Assembly (NCBI RefSeq): GCF_005222785.1
Contig: NZ_STGH01000001.1
Coordinates: 682,001 to 746,000, forward strand
DNA length: 64,000 nt
DNA from: Rhodobacter sp. SY28-1
GTDB taxonomy: Bacteria; Pseudomonadota; Alphaproteobacteria; Rhodobacterales; Rhodobacteraceae
Direction: 5' to 3'
The notes beneath the pieces were generated by a model that did no database searches, was not told where the DNA came from, and saw only the letters and a program-made list of their open reading frames with translations. A program made the translations under genes and the position numbers. Positions 56,545-64,000 of the stretch are shown here, one piece after another; position 1 is the stretch's first letter, and every line of letters begins with the position of its first letter.

Positions 56545-56573
56545 CCCGGGGGATACCTCCCAAGACCCCCGGG
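56545..56573 (+). terminator. Stem-loop after smoE (first)
   Basis: CCCGGGGG (56545-56552) pairs with CCCCCGGG (56566-56573), loop 13 bases, starting 8 bases after the smoE stop. No T-run. Probably stabilises smoE mRNA or attenuates transcription. Confidence 0.65.
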
Positions 56574-56582
56574 ATCACCTTC

Positions 56583-56610
56583 GGCTTGCGGGCCGCGTTG
56601 TCCGCAAGCC
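56583..56610 (+). terminator. Stem-loop after smoE (second)
   Basis: GGCTTGCGG (56583-56591) pairs with CCGCAAGCC (56602-56610), loop 10 bases, followed by a C/T-rich ACCCTTCCTTCTG. With the first stem-loop it fills the 160-base gap between the binding protein and the permeases. Confidence 0.6.
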
Positions 56611-56697
56611 GACCCTTCCTTCTGCAATGGTACGAGTCGCTTGCGTGGCCCCCGTGGTGGCCGCACCCTTTCGTCATCTGCTTCGGGAGATCGCCCA

Positions 56698-57570
56698 ATG
56701 TCCACACAATCCAGCCGTCTTGCTGCCCGAGCGATGGTCGCGCCGTCGGTGGTGTTGCTGCTGATCTGGATGATCGTGCCGCTGGCGATGACGCTGTACT
56801 ATTCCTTCCGGTTCTATCGGCTTCTGTCGCCGGATCGGACGGGCTGGGTCGGGTTCACCAACTACCTGTGGTTCTTCAACTCACCCGACTTCTGGCTGGC
56901 CCTGTTCAACACGCTGGCGCTGGTGGGCGGGGTCCTCATCATCACCGTGGTACTTGGCATCCTGATTGCGCTCCTGATCGACCAGCCGGTGAAGGGCCAA
57001 GGCTACCTGCGTATCCTGGTCATCGCACCCTTCTTCGTCATGCCCCCCGTCGCCGCCTCGATCTGGGAGAACCTGTTCATGCACCCGCAGAACGGCTTGT
57101 TCTCGGCAATCGCCCGGGGGTTCGGGGCGCAGCCGATCCTGTTCCTGGAGCAGTACCCGATGTGGTCGGTGATCGGCATCGTCAGCTGGGAATGGCTGCC
57201 CTTCGCCACGCTGATCCTGCTGACCGCGCTTCAATCGCTGTCGTCCGAACAGCTTGAGGCGGCCGAGATGGACGGGGCCAGTGCCTTCTCCCGTTTCCGC
57301 TACATCATCCTGCCGCACATGACGCGGGCGATCACCGTGGTGATCCTGATCCAGACGATCTTCCTGCTGGGTATCTTCGGCGAGATCTTCACGACCACCC
57401 AGGGCGGGCCGGGGTCGGCGTCCACCACGCTGCCCTACATGATCTTCAAGCAGGCCATTGCCGCCAAGGACATCGGGCGCGCGGCTGCGGGCGGGATCAT
57501 CGCGGTGATCCTTGCAAACATCGTGGCCTATTTCCTGATGCGCGGCCTTGGCCGGAACCTGGAGAACTGA
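56698..57570 (+). CDS. smoF: Polyol ABC transporter permease SmoF
   Basis: A 290-residue inner-membrane MalF-type permease with six helices and the EAA loop EAAEMDGASAFSRFRYIILPHM facing the ATPase. ATG 56698 has GGGAGAT upstream; a longer frame from 56641 lacks a ribosome site. It forms the channel with SmoG. Confidence 0.93.
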   Translation: MSTQSSRLAARAMVAPSVVLLLIWMIVPLAMTLYYSFRFYRLLSPDRTGWVGFTNYLWFFNSPDFWLALFNTLALVGGVLIITVVLGILIALLIDQPVKGQGYLRILVIAPFFVMPPVAASIWENLFMHPQNGLFSAIARGFGAQPILFLEQYPMWSVIGIVSWEWLPFATLILLTALQSLSSEQLEAAEMDGASAFSRFRYIILPHMTRAITVVILIQTIFLLGIFGEIFTTTQGGPGSASTTLPYMIFKQAIAAKDIGRAAAGGIIAVILANIVAYFLMRGLGRNLEN

Positions 57571-57571
57571 C

Positions 57572-58402
57572 ATGGCCCGCGCGCTTTCCCCCCGCCGCCT
57601 GTGGCTCACCACCGCCGCCGCCTGGTTCGTGGCGCTGCTGATCTTCTTCCCGGTCCTCTGGATGATCCTCACGAGCTTCAAGACCGAACCCAGCGCCGTC
57701 GCCATGCCGCCCCAGTTCCTGTCCGCCGACTGGACCCTGGAGAACTATGCCGAGGTCTGGGCCCGGTCGGACTATCCGCGGTTCTTCTGGAACTCGGTCG
57801 TCATTTCGGTCGGCTCCACCCTGCTGGGCCTGCTGATCGCGATTCCCGCCGCCTGGGCGATGGCCTTCGTGCCGGGAAAGAAGACCAAGGACCTTCTGAT
57901 GTGGATGCTGTCCACCAAGATGATGCCCGCCGTGGCCGTCATGATCCCGCTGTATCTTCTGTTCCAGCGGATGGGTCTGATCGACACCAAGATCGGCCTC
58001 GTCGTGGCGCTGATGCTGATGAACCTGCCGATCATCATCTGGATGCTTTACACCTACTTCAAGGAAATCCCTGGGGAAATCCTCGAAGCCAGCCGGATGG
58101 ACGGGGCCACCCTTTGGGGCGAGATCATCTATGTCCTGACCCCGATGGCGCTGCCCGGGATCGCGTCCACGATGCTTCTGAACATCATCCTCGCCTGGAA
58201 TGAGGCGTTCTGGACCATCGTCCTGACGACCACCAAGGCGGCGCCCCTTTCGGCCTTCATCGCGAGCTTCTCGGCTCCGCAGGGCCTGTTCTACGCGAAA
58301 CTCTCGGCGGCATCGGCGATGGCCATCCTGCCGATCCTGATCCTTGGCTGGTTCAGCCAGAAGCAACTCGTCCGCGGCCTGACCTTTGGCGCGGTGAAGT
58401 GA
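57572..58402 (+). CDS. smoG: Polyol ABC transporter permease SmoG
   Basis: A 276-residue MalG-type permease. Six helices, with the EAA loop EILEASRMDGATLWGEIIYVLTPMALPG. It starts 1 base after smoF with ATG 57572 (MARALSPRRLWLTT). C-terminal LVRGLTFGAVK is typical. Confidence 0.93.
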   Translation: MARALSPRRLWLTTAAAWFVALLIFFPVLWMILTSFKTEPSAVAMPPQFLSADWTLENYAEVWARSDYPRFFWNSVVISVGSTLLGLLIAIPAAWAMAFVPGKKTKDLLMWMLSTKMMPAVAVMIPLYLLFQRMGLIDTKIGLVVALMLMNLPIIIWMLYTYFKEIPGEILEASRMDGATLWGEIIYVLTPMALPGIASTMLLNIILAWNEAFWTIVLTTTKAAPLSAFIASFSAPQGLFYAKLSAASAMAILPILILGWFSQKQLVRGLTFGAVK

Positions 58403-58408
58403 GGTAAC

Positions 58409-59398
58409 ATGGGCAAGATCCAACTGACCAAGGTTCGGAAGTCGTTCGGCGAGGTCGATGTCATTCCCGGAATCGACCTGACCATCGAGAACGGCGAGTT
58501 CGTTGTCTTCGTCGGGCCGTCCGGCTGCGGGAAATCCACGCTCCTCCGCCTGATCGCGGGGCTGGAGGACACGACCTCGGGCGTGATCGACATCGACGGC
58601 AAGGACGCGACGAACCTGCCGCCGGCCAAGCGCGGCCTGGCGATGGTGTTCCAGAGCTATGCGCTTTACCCGCACATGACGGTGCGGAAGAACATCGCCT
58701 TTCCGCTGAAGATGGCGGGGATGGATCAGGCCGAACAGGACAAGCGCGTCGAACGCGCCGCCAAGGTGCTGAACCTGTCGAACTACCTTGACCGCCGTCC
58801 GGGGCAGCTTTCGGGCGGCCAGCGTCAGCGGGTGGCCATCGGGCGGGCCATCGTGCGGGAACCGGCGGCGTTCCTGTTCGATGAGCCGTTGTCCAACCTT
58901 GACGCAGCACTTCGGGTGGGGATGCGGCAGGAAATTTCGGAACTGCATCAGTCATTGAAGACCACGATGATCTATGTGACGCACGATCAGGTCGAAGCCA
59001 TGACCATGGCCGACAAGATCGTCGTCCTGAACGCAGGCCGCATCGAACAGGTCGGCGCTCCGCTTGAACTCTACAACCACCCGAAGAACCTGTTCGTCGC
59101 GGGCTTCATCGGCAGCCCGAAGATGAACCTGATCGAGGGGGCCGAGGCCGCCAAACACAACGCCCACTCCATCGGCGTGCGGCCCGAGCATATCAGCGTG
59201 GGCGACGGGCCTTGGGAGGGTGTCGTGGGCCTGTCGGAACATCTGGGGTCCGACAGCTTCCTCAAGGTTTCGGTGGAAGGGATCGGCACCCTGACCGTCC
59301 GCGCGCCAGGTGAGGTCAACGCCCACCACGGCGACCGTATCCGGCTGGCTCCGGCCGGAAAAATTCACCGCTTTGACGCAAATGGACTGGCGATATGA
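58409..59398 (+). CDS. smoK: Polyol ABC transporter ATP-binding protein SmoK
   Basis: A 329-residue MalK/UgpC-type ATPase: [19 protein letters not shown] (Walker A), [16 protein letters not shown] (signature), [12 protein letters not shown] (Walker B), [13 protein letters not shown] (switch His) and a C-terminal OB-type regulatory domain with GVRPEHI. Its stop overlaps smoS by 4 bases. Confidence 0.95.
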   Translation: MGKIQLTKVRKSFGEVDVIPGIDLTIENGEFVVFVGPSGCGKSTLLRLIAGLEDTTSGVIDIDGKDATNLPPAKRGLAMVFQSYALYPHMTVRKNIAFPLKMAGMDQAEQDKRVERAAKVLNLSNYLDRRPGQLSGGQRQRVAIGRAIVREPAAFLFDEPLSNLDAALRVGMRQEISELHQSLKTTMIYVTHDQVEAMTMADKIVVLNAGRIEQVGAPLELYNHPKNLFVAGFIGSPKMNLIEGAEAAKHNAHSIGVRPEHISVGDGPWEGVVGLSEHLGSDSFLKVSVEGIGTLTVRAPGEVNAHHGDRIRLAPAGKIHRFDANGLAI

Positions 59399-60159
59399 GA
59401 CTTGAAGGCAAGACGGCGCTTGTGACGGGCGGGGCGCGGGGCATCGGGTTGGCCTTCGTGGAGGCCTATCTGCGAGAGGGCGCGCGCGTGGTGATCGCCG
59501 ATCTGGGCGGGGCTAAGGAAGCTGCGGCGAAGCTGGGCGACAAGGCGATGGGGGTCACGATGGACGTGACCGATCAGGCCTCGATCGACGCTGGCGTGAA
59601 GGCGGCGGCGGAGTGGGGCGGGGGGATCGACATCCTTCTGAACAACGCGGCGATCTTCGATCTGGCCCCCATCGTGGACATCACCCGGGCGAGCTACGAC
59701 AAGATCTTTGCGGTGAACGTGGCCGGGACGCTGTTTCCCTTGCAGGCGGTGGCAAAGGTCATGATCGCGCAGGGGCGCGGCGGCAAGATCATCAACATGG
59801 CCAGCCAGGCCGGGCGGCGGGGCGAGGCGCTGGTTGGGGTCTATTGCGCCTCGAAGGCCGCGGTCATAAGCCTGACGCAGTCGGCGGGGCTGAACCTCAT
59901 CAAGCACGGGATCAACGTGAACGGCATCGCCCCCGGGGTCGTCGATACCCCGATGTGGGATGCAGTGGATGCCCTGTTCGCGAAGTATGAGGGCAAACCT
60001 TTGGGACAGAAGAAGCGCGAGGTTGGCGAGGCCGTCCCCTTTGGCCGCATGGGTCGCCCCGAAGACATGACCGGCGCGGCGGTGTTCCTCGCCTCGTCGG
60101 ATGCGGATTACATCGTCGCCCAGACGTTGAACGTCGACGGCGGCAACTGGATGAGTTGA
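59395..60159 (+). CDS. smoS: Sorbitol dehydrogenase (L-iditol 2-dehydrogenase type, SDR)
   Basis: A 254-residue NAD-dependent short-chain dehydrogenase oxidising D-sorbitol to fructose. GGARGIGLA nucleotide motif, [31 protein letters not shown] with Ser-Tyr-Lys catalytic set. Position between smoK and mtlK supports the sorbitol assignment. Cytosolic. Confidence 0.92.
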   Translation: MRLEGKTALVTGGARGIGLAFVEAYLREGARVVIADLGGAKEAAAKLGDKAMGVTMDVTDQASIDAGVKAAAEWGGGIDILLNNAAIFDLAPIVDITRASYDKIFAVNVAGTLFPLQAVAKVMIAQGRGGKIINMASQAGRRGEALVGVYCASKAAVISLTQSAGLNLIKHGINVNGIAPGVVDTPMWDAVDALFAKYEGKPLGQKKREVGEAVPFGRMGRPEDMTGAAVFLASSDADYIVAQTLNVDGGNWMS

Positions 60160-60162
60160 GCC

Positions 60163-61587
60163 ATGACTGTGCAAATGCCTGCCTATGACCGTTCAAGCCT
60201 GACGCCCGGAATCGTCCACATCGGTCTGGGGAACTTTCACCGGGCGCATATGGCTGTCTATCTGGACGACCTTTTCGGCATGGGGATGGACCACGACTGG
60301 GCGATCCTCGGGGCTGGCGTGCGTGAGGGCGACGCCCGGATGCGCGACGCGCTGAAGGCGCAGGATTGTCTGTCGACGGTGATCGAACTGGACCCGAAGG
60401 GGAAGAGTGCGCGGCGGGTGGGGTCGATGATCGACTTCCTGCCGGTTCAGGCGGACAATGCGGCGCTGATCGCGGCGATGGCGCGGCCGGAAATCCGCAT
60501 CGTCAGCCTGACGGTGACAGAGGGTGGCTACTTCATCAATCCGGCGACGGGAGAGTTCGATCCGTCGCATCCCGAGATCGTGGCCGACAGTGCGGACCCG
60601 CACCGGACGGCCTTCGGCGCGATCATCGCGGCCCTGAAGGCGCGGCGGGCGGCGGGGGAGCAACCCTTCACGGTGATGTCCTGCGACAACCTGCCGGGAA
60701 ACGGGCTTGTGACGAAGGCGGCAGTTGTCGGACTGGCACGGATCAATGACTCGGCGCTTGCGGACTGGATCGCGGCGAACGTGGCTTTCCCGAACGGGAT
60801 GGTGGACCGGATCACCCCCGCCACCGGCCCGCGCGAACGGGCGATGGCGGCGGCCTTCGGCCTTGGCGACGACCCGGTGCCGGTGACCTGCGAGCCGTTT
60901 CGGCAGTGGGTGCTGGAGGACAACTTTCCGGCGGGCCGCCCGGCCTTTGAAAAGGTGGGGGTGACGCTGACCCCGCATGTCCACAATTTCGAGATGATGA
61001 AGATCCGCATCCTGAACGGCGGGCACGCGACCATCGCCTATCCGGGCGGGCTGATGGACATCGAATACGTCCACGAGGCGATGGCGAACCCGCTGATCCG
61101 GGGGCTGTTGGACAAGGTGGAGATGGGCGAGATCATCCCCTACATTCCGCCGGTGCCGGACACCAACCTGGGCGATTACTATCGCAAGATCGTCGAGCGT
61201 TTCAGTAACCCCGAGGTCGCGGATACTGAACGCCGGTTGTGCCTCGACGGGTCGAACCGTCAGCCGAAGTTCATCGTGCCAGGGGTCCGCGACGCGCTGG
61301 CGGCGGGCGGATCGGTTGAGGGTCTGGCGCTCGTCAGTGCGATGTGGTGCCGGTATTGCTATGGCGAGACGGACAGCGGCACGCCGATCCCGCCGAACGA
61401 CCCGGACTGGGATGCGCTGGTCGCCCGGTCGAAAGCGGCGAAGGCTCGGCCCGGGGCATGGCTCGAGATGACGGCGGTCTATGGCGAGATCGGTCTGGAC
61501 GCCCGCTTTGCCGCAGCCTTCGAGCGGCATCTGAACCGGCTTTGGGGAGTCGGCACGAAGCAGACGCTGACCGAATACCTGGCCTAG
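60163..61587 (+). CDS. mtlK: Mannitol 2-dehydrogenase
   Basis: A 474-residue polyol-specific long-chain dehydrogenase converting mannitol to fructose with NAD. IVHIGLGNFHRAHMAVYLDDLF is the nucleotide-binding start; the catalytic Lys lies in NFEMMKIRILNGGHATIAY. It starts 3 bases after smoS. Its last 4 bases overlap the convergent PBP-OmpA gene. xylB and the fructokinase mtlZ found next in R. sphaeroides are absent here. Confidence 0.95.
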   Translation: MTVQMPAYDRSSLTPGIVHIGLGNFHRAHMAVYLDDLFGMGMDHDWAILGAGVREGDARMRDALKAQDCLSTVIELDPKGKSARRVGSMIDFLPVQADNAALIAAMARPEIRIVSLTVTEGGYFINPATGEFDPSHPEIVADSADPHRTAFGAIIAALKARRAAGEQPFTVMSCDNLPGNGLVTKAAVVGLARINDSALADWIAANVAFPNGMVDRITPATGPRERAMAAAFGLGDDPVPVTCEPFRQWVLEDNFPAGRPAFEKVGVTLTPHVHNFEMMKIRILNGGHATIAYPGGLMDIEYVHEAMANPLIRGLLDKVEMGEIIPYIPPVPDTNLGDYYRKIVERFSNPEVADTERRLCLDGSNRQPKFIVPGVRDALAAGGSVEGLALVSAMWCRYCYGETDSGTPIPPNDPDWDALVARSKAAKARPGAWLEMTAVYGEIGLDARFAAAFERHLNRLWGVGTKQTLTEYLA

Positions 61588-63107
61588 GGCGCCGGAGCGA
61601 GAGGTGGGGTTCCGGGCGGCGCAAAGTCCGGGACCACCCACAGTTCGACGCGCCGGTTCAGCTGGCGGCCGATGGCGGTTTCGTCGCAGGCCATCGGCAG
61701 CGCCTCGCCAAAGCCTTCCACCACCGGCATCTGCGCGGGCGACAGGTCGGGCGCAACGACGGCCAGTTCCTGCGCCACCTTCGCCGCACGGTCGACCGAC
61801 AGCGCCAGGTTCGCCTCGGCCGCGCCCGAGCCATCGGAGAACCCGGCCAGCACCAGTTTCTGGTCGCGGAACTGCCCCGCCGCGATGAGCTGTGCCAGGT
61901 CGGCCAGGTTGTCCTGCGAGACGGAGTCCAGCGTCGAGGAGCCGTCCTCGAACCGGAAGGTGAACGACACCCGGTCCGCCCCGTCCATGATCCCGACCAG
62001 CCGCTTCAGGTCGTCCAGCGTCACATCCTCGCCCGCGCCCTGAATCGCGTTGATGAGCCGCAGCCCGTCCGCTGTCATCGGCTGCCGCGTCACCGACCGG
62101 TCGATGAAGCCGGCCGAAGCCACCGCCTCGCCCGAGGCCGGTGTCCGCAGGAAAGCGATGAACTCGCGCGTCAGCAGCGGCAGGCGGCGCTTGGCCGCCA
62201 GAAGGGTTACCGGCAGCGCCAGTGGGTAATCGCCCGCCTTGATCGCCAATGTCGTCGGCAGAAGCGGGAAGCCGCAGCTGTCGGTCAGCGGCAGGCGTCG
62301 GGCCGGAACGATGGCCGACCGCCCGCTGATCGCGATGGCCCAGGGATCCTTGGCCACCGCCTCGGCCAGGGCGGCCAGATCGGGGTGCAGGACATCGGCC
62401 GCCGCGACTGCGCCCAGACGGTCCGACAGGGCCTGCTGCAGGTCGGTGTCGGGGGCCAGCGCATGCACGACCAAGGGCACGTCGGGACCGCCGATTTCGG
62501 ACCAGTTCCCGATCTCTCCGCCCAGCACACGGGCCAGATCGGTGGTGGAGATTTCCGGCATCGGGTTGTCCTGGGCCACGATGACGACCATCGCATCCAT
62601 CGCCACGGAATGCGCGCCAAGGCCCGGCTCGGTGCGGAAGGACAGTTTCAGATCGGCAGCCCCCGCCTCGACCGCCGCCGTCGCCGCCTCGGGGCCCATC
62701 GGCTGGAACGAGACATCGGCAAGCTCTTTGCGGGTGGCCGGGTCCAGGATCCGCGCCGCGTAGTCGGCCCCCGCGGCCGGTTCATAGATCAGGCCGCGCG
62801 CTGTAGCGAAGGCCTCGACCAGCGGCGGAACCAGGGCGGCGGCATCCGGTGCGCCGACCACGCGGATCACCGCCCTTGGGGCGACGAGTTCAGGGCAGGC
62901 CGGGCCTTCGCAGATCACGCCCTGGCCGTCGACGGTCAACAGGCCGTAACTCGTGTCGATCCGGTAGAATTCCCCGTCGTAACCCTGCAGCGTTCCGGTC
63001 AGCACGATGCCACCCTCACGCGCCACCAGAGTCACATCCTGGGCCGCAGCGGAGTCACATACGAATGCCGCAACGCACAGCGCCGCCAGCCCTGCCTTCA
63101 CACCCAT
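61584..63107 (-). CDS. Exported fusion: PstS-like periplasmic binding domain plus OmpA domain
   Basis: A 507-residue protein. A signal peptide (MGVKAGLAALCVAAFVCDSAAAQ) precedes a short beta-rich domain (about 25-75), a phosphate-binding-protein-like domain (about 80-345; VVIVAQDNPMPEISTTDLARVLGGEIGNWSEIG) and a C-terminal OmpA-type peptidoglycan-binding domain (about 375-495; VLAGFSDGSGAAEANLALSVDRAAKVAQEL, QLNRRVELWV). It probably sits in the periplasm anchored to peptidoglycan; the ligand is unknown. It lies 18 bases after the next gene and is read with it. Confidence 0.88.
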   Translation of the reverse strand: MGVKAGLAALCVAAFVCDSAAAQDVTLVAREGGIVLTGTLQGYDGEFYRIDTSYGLLTVDGQGVICEGPACPELVAPRAVIRVVGAPDAAALVPPLVEAFATARGLIYEPAAGADYAARILDPATRKELADVSFQPMGPEAATAAVEAGAADLKLSFRTEPGLGAHSVAMDAMVVIVAQDNPMPEISTTDLARVLGGEIGNWSEIGGPDVPLVVHALAPDTDLQQALSDRLGAVAAADVLHPDLAALAEAVAKDPWAIAISGRSAIVPARRLPLTDSCGFPLLPTTLAIKAGDYPLALPVTLLAAKRRLPLLTREFIAFLRTPASGEAVASAGFIDRSVTRQPMTADGLRLINAIQGAGEDVTLDDLKRLVGIMDGADRVSFTFRFEDGSSTLDSVSQDNLADLAQLIAAGQFRDQKLVLAGFSDGSGAAEANLALSVDRAAKVAQELAVVAPDLSPAQMPVVEGFGEALPMACDETAIGRQLNRRVELWVVPDFAPPGTPPLAPAP

Positions 63108-63125
63108 CTACTGCCAATCCGGAGC

Positions 63126-64000
63126 TTACTTCGGGGTGGCGAGTTTCGGGGCAGCGCCAAGATTCTTCAACAGCAGAATGTCACCCGCCGTGCCGCAGAG
63201 CGGAACCGCGACATCCTGTTCCTGCACCGTGACCTCGCCATGGGCGGAAAAGACAGTGTCGAGCCGCAGGGTCCGGCCACAGGAGGCCGGGGTGATCCGC
63301 ACCTCGCCGGTCAGATCGACCGTGCCAAGGTCGCTGCCCCTGGTGGAATAGACATTGGCCCTGATGGGGGACTGCACATCGGCTGCGCCCAGTGACAGGA
63401 TGCGCTGCGGTTCGTCCGCGAAGGTGGGCACGGTGCCGACCAGCACCTTTTCGCCGTCCGTGGCGCGAAGCTCCAGTTCGGCAGGCCATTCCCACGCGAC
63501 CGCGTAGCGCGTGTAGGACGCCATATCCGGCACGGCGACGTTGCCCAGAACCAGATGCGCGTCGGACAGGTAGACGGCGACCATGGCATCCGCCTTCATC
63601 GCCGGAATGAGGACTCTGGCGCCGCCGCTGTTTTCGGTGCGGGCGGTGAAGGACAGGCCGGAATGGCGGACGATGATCCGTTCGTTCCGGTTGCAGGGCG
63701 CGGAAAGCGACATCAGGATCATCGCACCGGGGGCGGCGGAGAGTTCCATCCGCGGGCTGCAATGGTCTGCACCAGAAGCGGGGGAGGACGCGGCCACTGG
63801 CGTGATGCTGACCAGTTCGCCCAGGCCTCTGGCCGAGGGTCCAGTCAGCGAAGCGGATTTCGGCACGGTGCCGCTGCCCCCCAGCACGACCGTCGACCCG
63901 GTTTCGGCGCGTTCGGTTGCGGCGACCATCAAAGGTTGCGGGGTGGACTGCCCCTTCTGGCTTTCAGCCGTGTGCGCGGCCGCAAAAGCGACAGCAACAG
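63126..64000 (-). CDS. Secreted protein of unknown function, N-terminus beyond window
   Basis: The frame stays open to the right edge (no stop from 63126 to 64000), so at least 290 residues are visible and the start is outside. The edge-proximal residues AVAFAAAHTAES look like the end of a signal peptide. The rest is beta-rich (ILMSLSAPCNRNERIIVRH, YAVAWEWPAELELRATDG, EVRITPASCGRTLRLD) with two C-terminal Cys that could form a disulfide. No family is recognised. It forms an operon with the PBP-OmpA gene. Confidence 0.75.
   Translation of the reverse strand, partial: VAVAFAAAHTAESQKGQSTPQPLMVAATERAETGSTVVLGGSGTVPKSASLTGPSARGLGELVSITPVAASSPASGADHCSPRMELSAAPGAMILMSLSAPCNRNERIIVRHSGLSFTARTENSGGARVLIPAMKADAMVAVYLSDAHLVLGNVAVPDMASYTRYAVAWEWPAELELRATDGEKVLVGTVPTFADEPQRILSLGAADVQSPIRANVYSTRGSDLGTVDLTGEVRITPASCGRTLRLDTVFSAHGEVTVQEQDVAVPLCGTAGDILLLKNLGAAPKLATPK

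Overview
The window reads as a chromosomal segment of a high-GC alphaproteobacterium of the Rhodobacteraceae (Rhodobacter/Gemmobacter/Tabrizicola-like). The pointers are the sorbitol/mannitol (smo-mtlK) operon layout known from Rhodobacter sphaeroides, the phaA-phaB pair, a TTG/GTG-rich start repertoire, a candidate CtrA site before flagellar genes, and the rnd-kdsD-lptC-lptA-lptB-hpf-ptsN block. No tRNA, rRNA, insertion sequence, prophage or CRISPR array was seen. Coding density is high and codon use looks uniform, so there is no obvious recent island.

Layout. 1-7.4 kb: mscL start (cut by the edge), tsaC/Sua5, an acyl-CoA dehydrogenase, then a minus-strand housekeeping block (CDGSH Fe-S protein, Trm112-like protein, Lon N-domain protein, CnoX/YbbN co-chaperone, tag glycosylase) diverging from an EAL-domain gene. 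7.6-14.1 kb: phaA-phaB, an ATP-grasp protein, an EamA exporter, a YdcH-like protein, a TrmN6-like methyltransferase, a DUF2007 protein and a polyprenyl diphosphate synthase. 14.3-23.3 kb: the most unusual part, seven same-strand genes encoding an FHA protein, a PP2C phosphatase, a GTPase with a long acidic/proline tail, two dynamin-like GTPases, a small roadblock-like protein and an unrecognised protein. They run directly into motB-flgEKLI (23.4-29.2 kb).

29.7-34.4 kb: RNase D followed by the Kdo/LPS-export operon (kdsD-lptCAB) and hpf-ptsN. 34.8-43.6 kb: surface polysaccharide genes: a tandem-domain sulfotransferase, a GT14-like transferase, two paralogous family 2-type glycosyltransferases, galU, kdsB, cysQ and an ABC-2 polysaccharide permease. 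43.7-49.0 kb: a GntR regulator and a ytfQRT-yjfF sugar importer. 49.5-54.2 kb: dnaK-dnaJ, radC and a HAD phosphatase. 54.2-61.6 kb: the polyol operon (SorC-type regulator, smoEFGK importer, sorbitol and mannitol dehydrogenases). 61.6-64 kb: an exported PBP-OmpA fusion and a secreted protein that runs off the right edge.

Working together: the smo and ytf operons import polyols and sugars. kdsD, kdsB, lptABC, galU and the transferases build and export surface glycans, with cysQ probably recycling the PAP made by the sulfotransferase. The FHA/PP2C/dynamin-like/roadblock-like set looks like a phosphothreonine- and GTP-controlled membrane module, and its place directly upstream of the stator and hook genes suggests, but does not prove, a link to cell-envelope or flagellar positioning. 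Dispersed intergenic palindromic repeats sit behind several genes.
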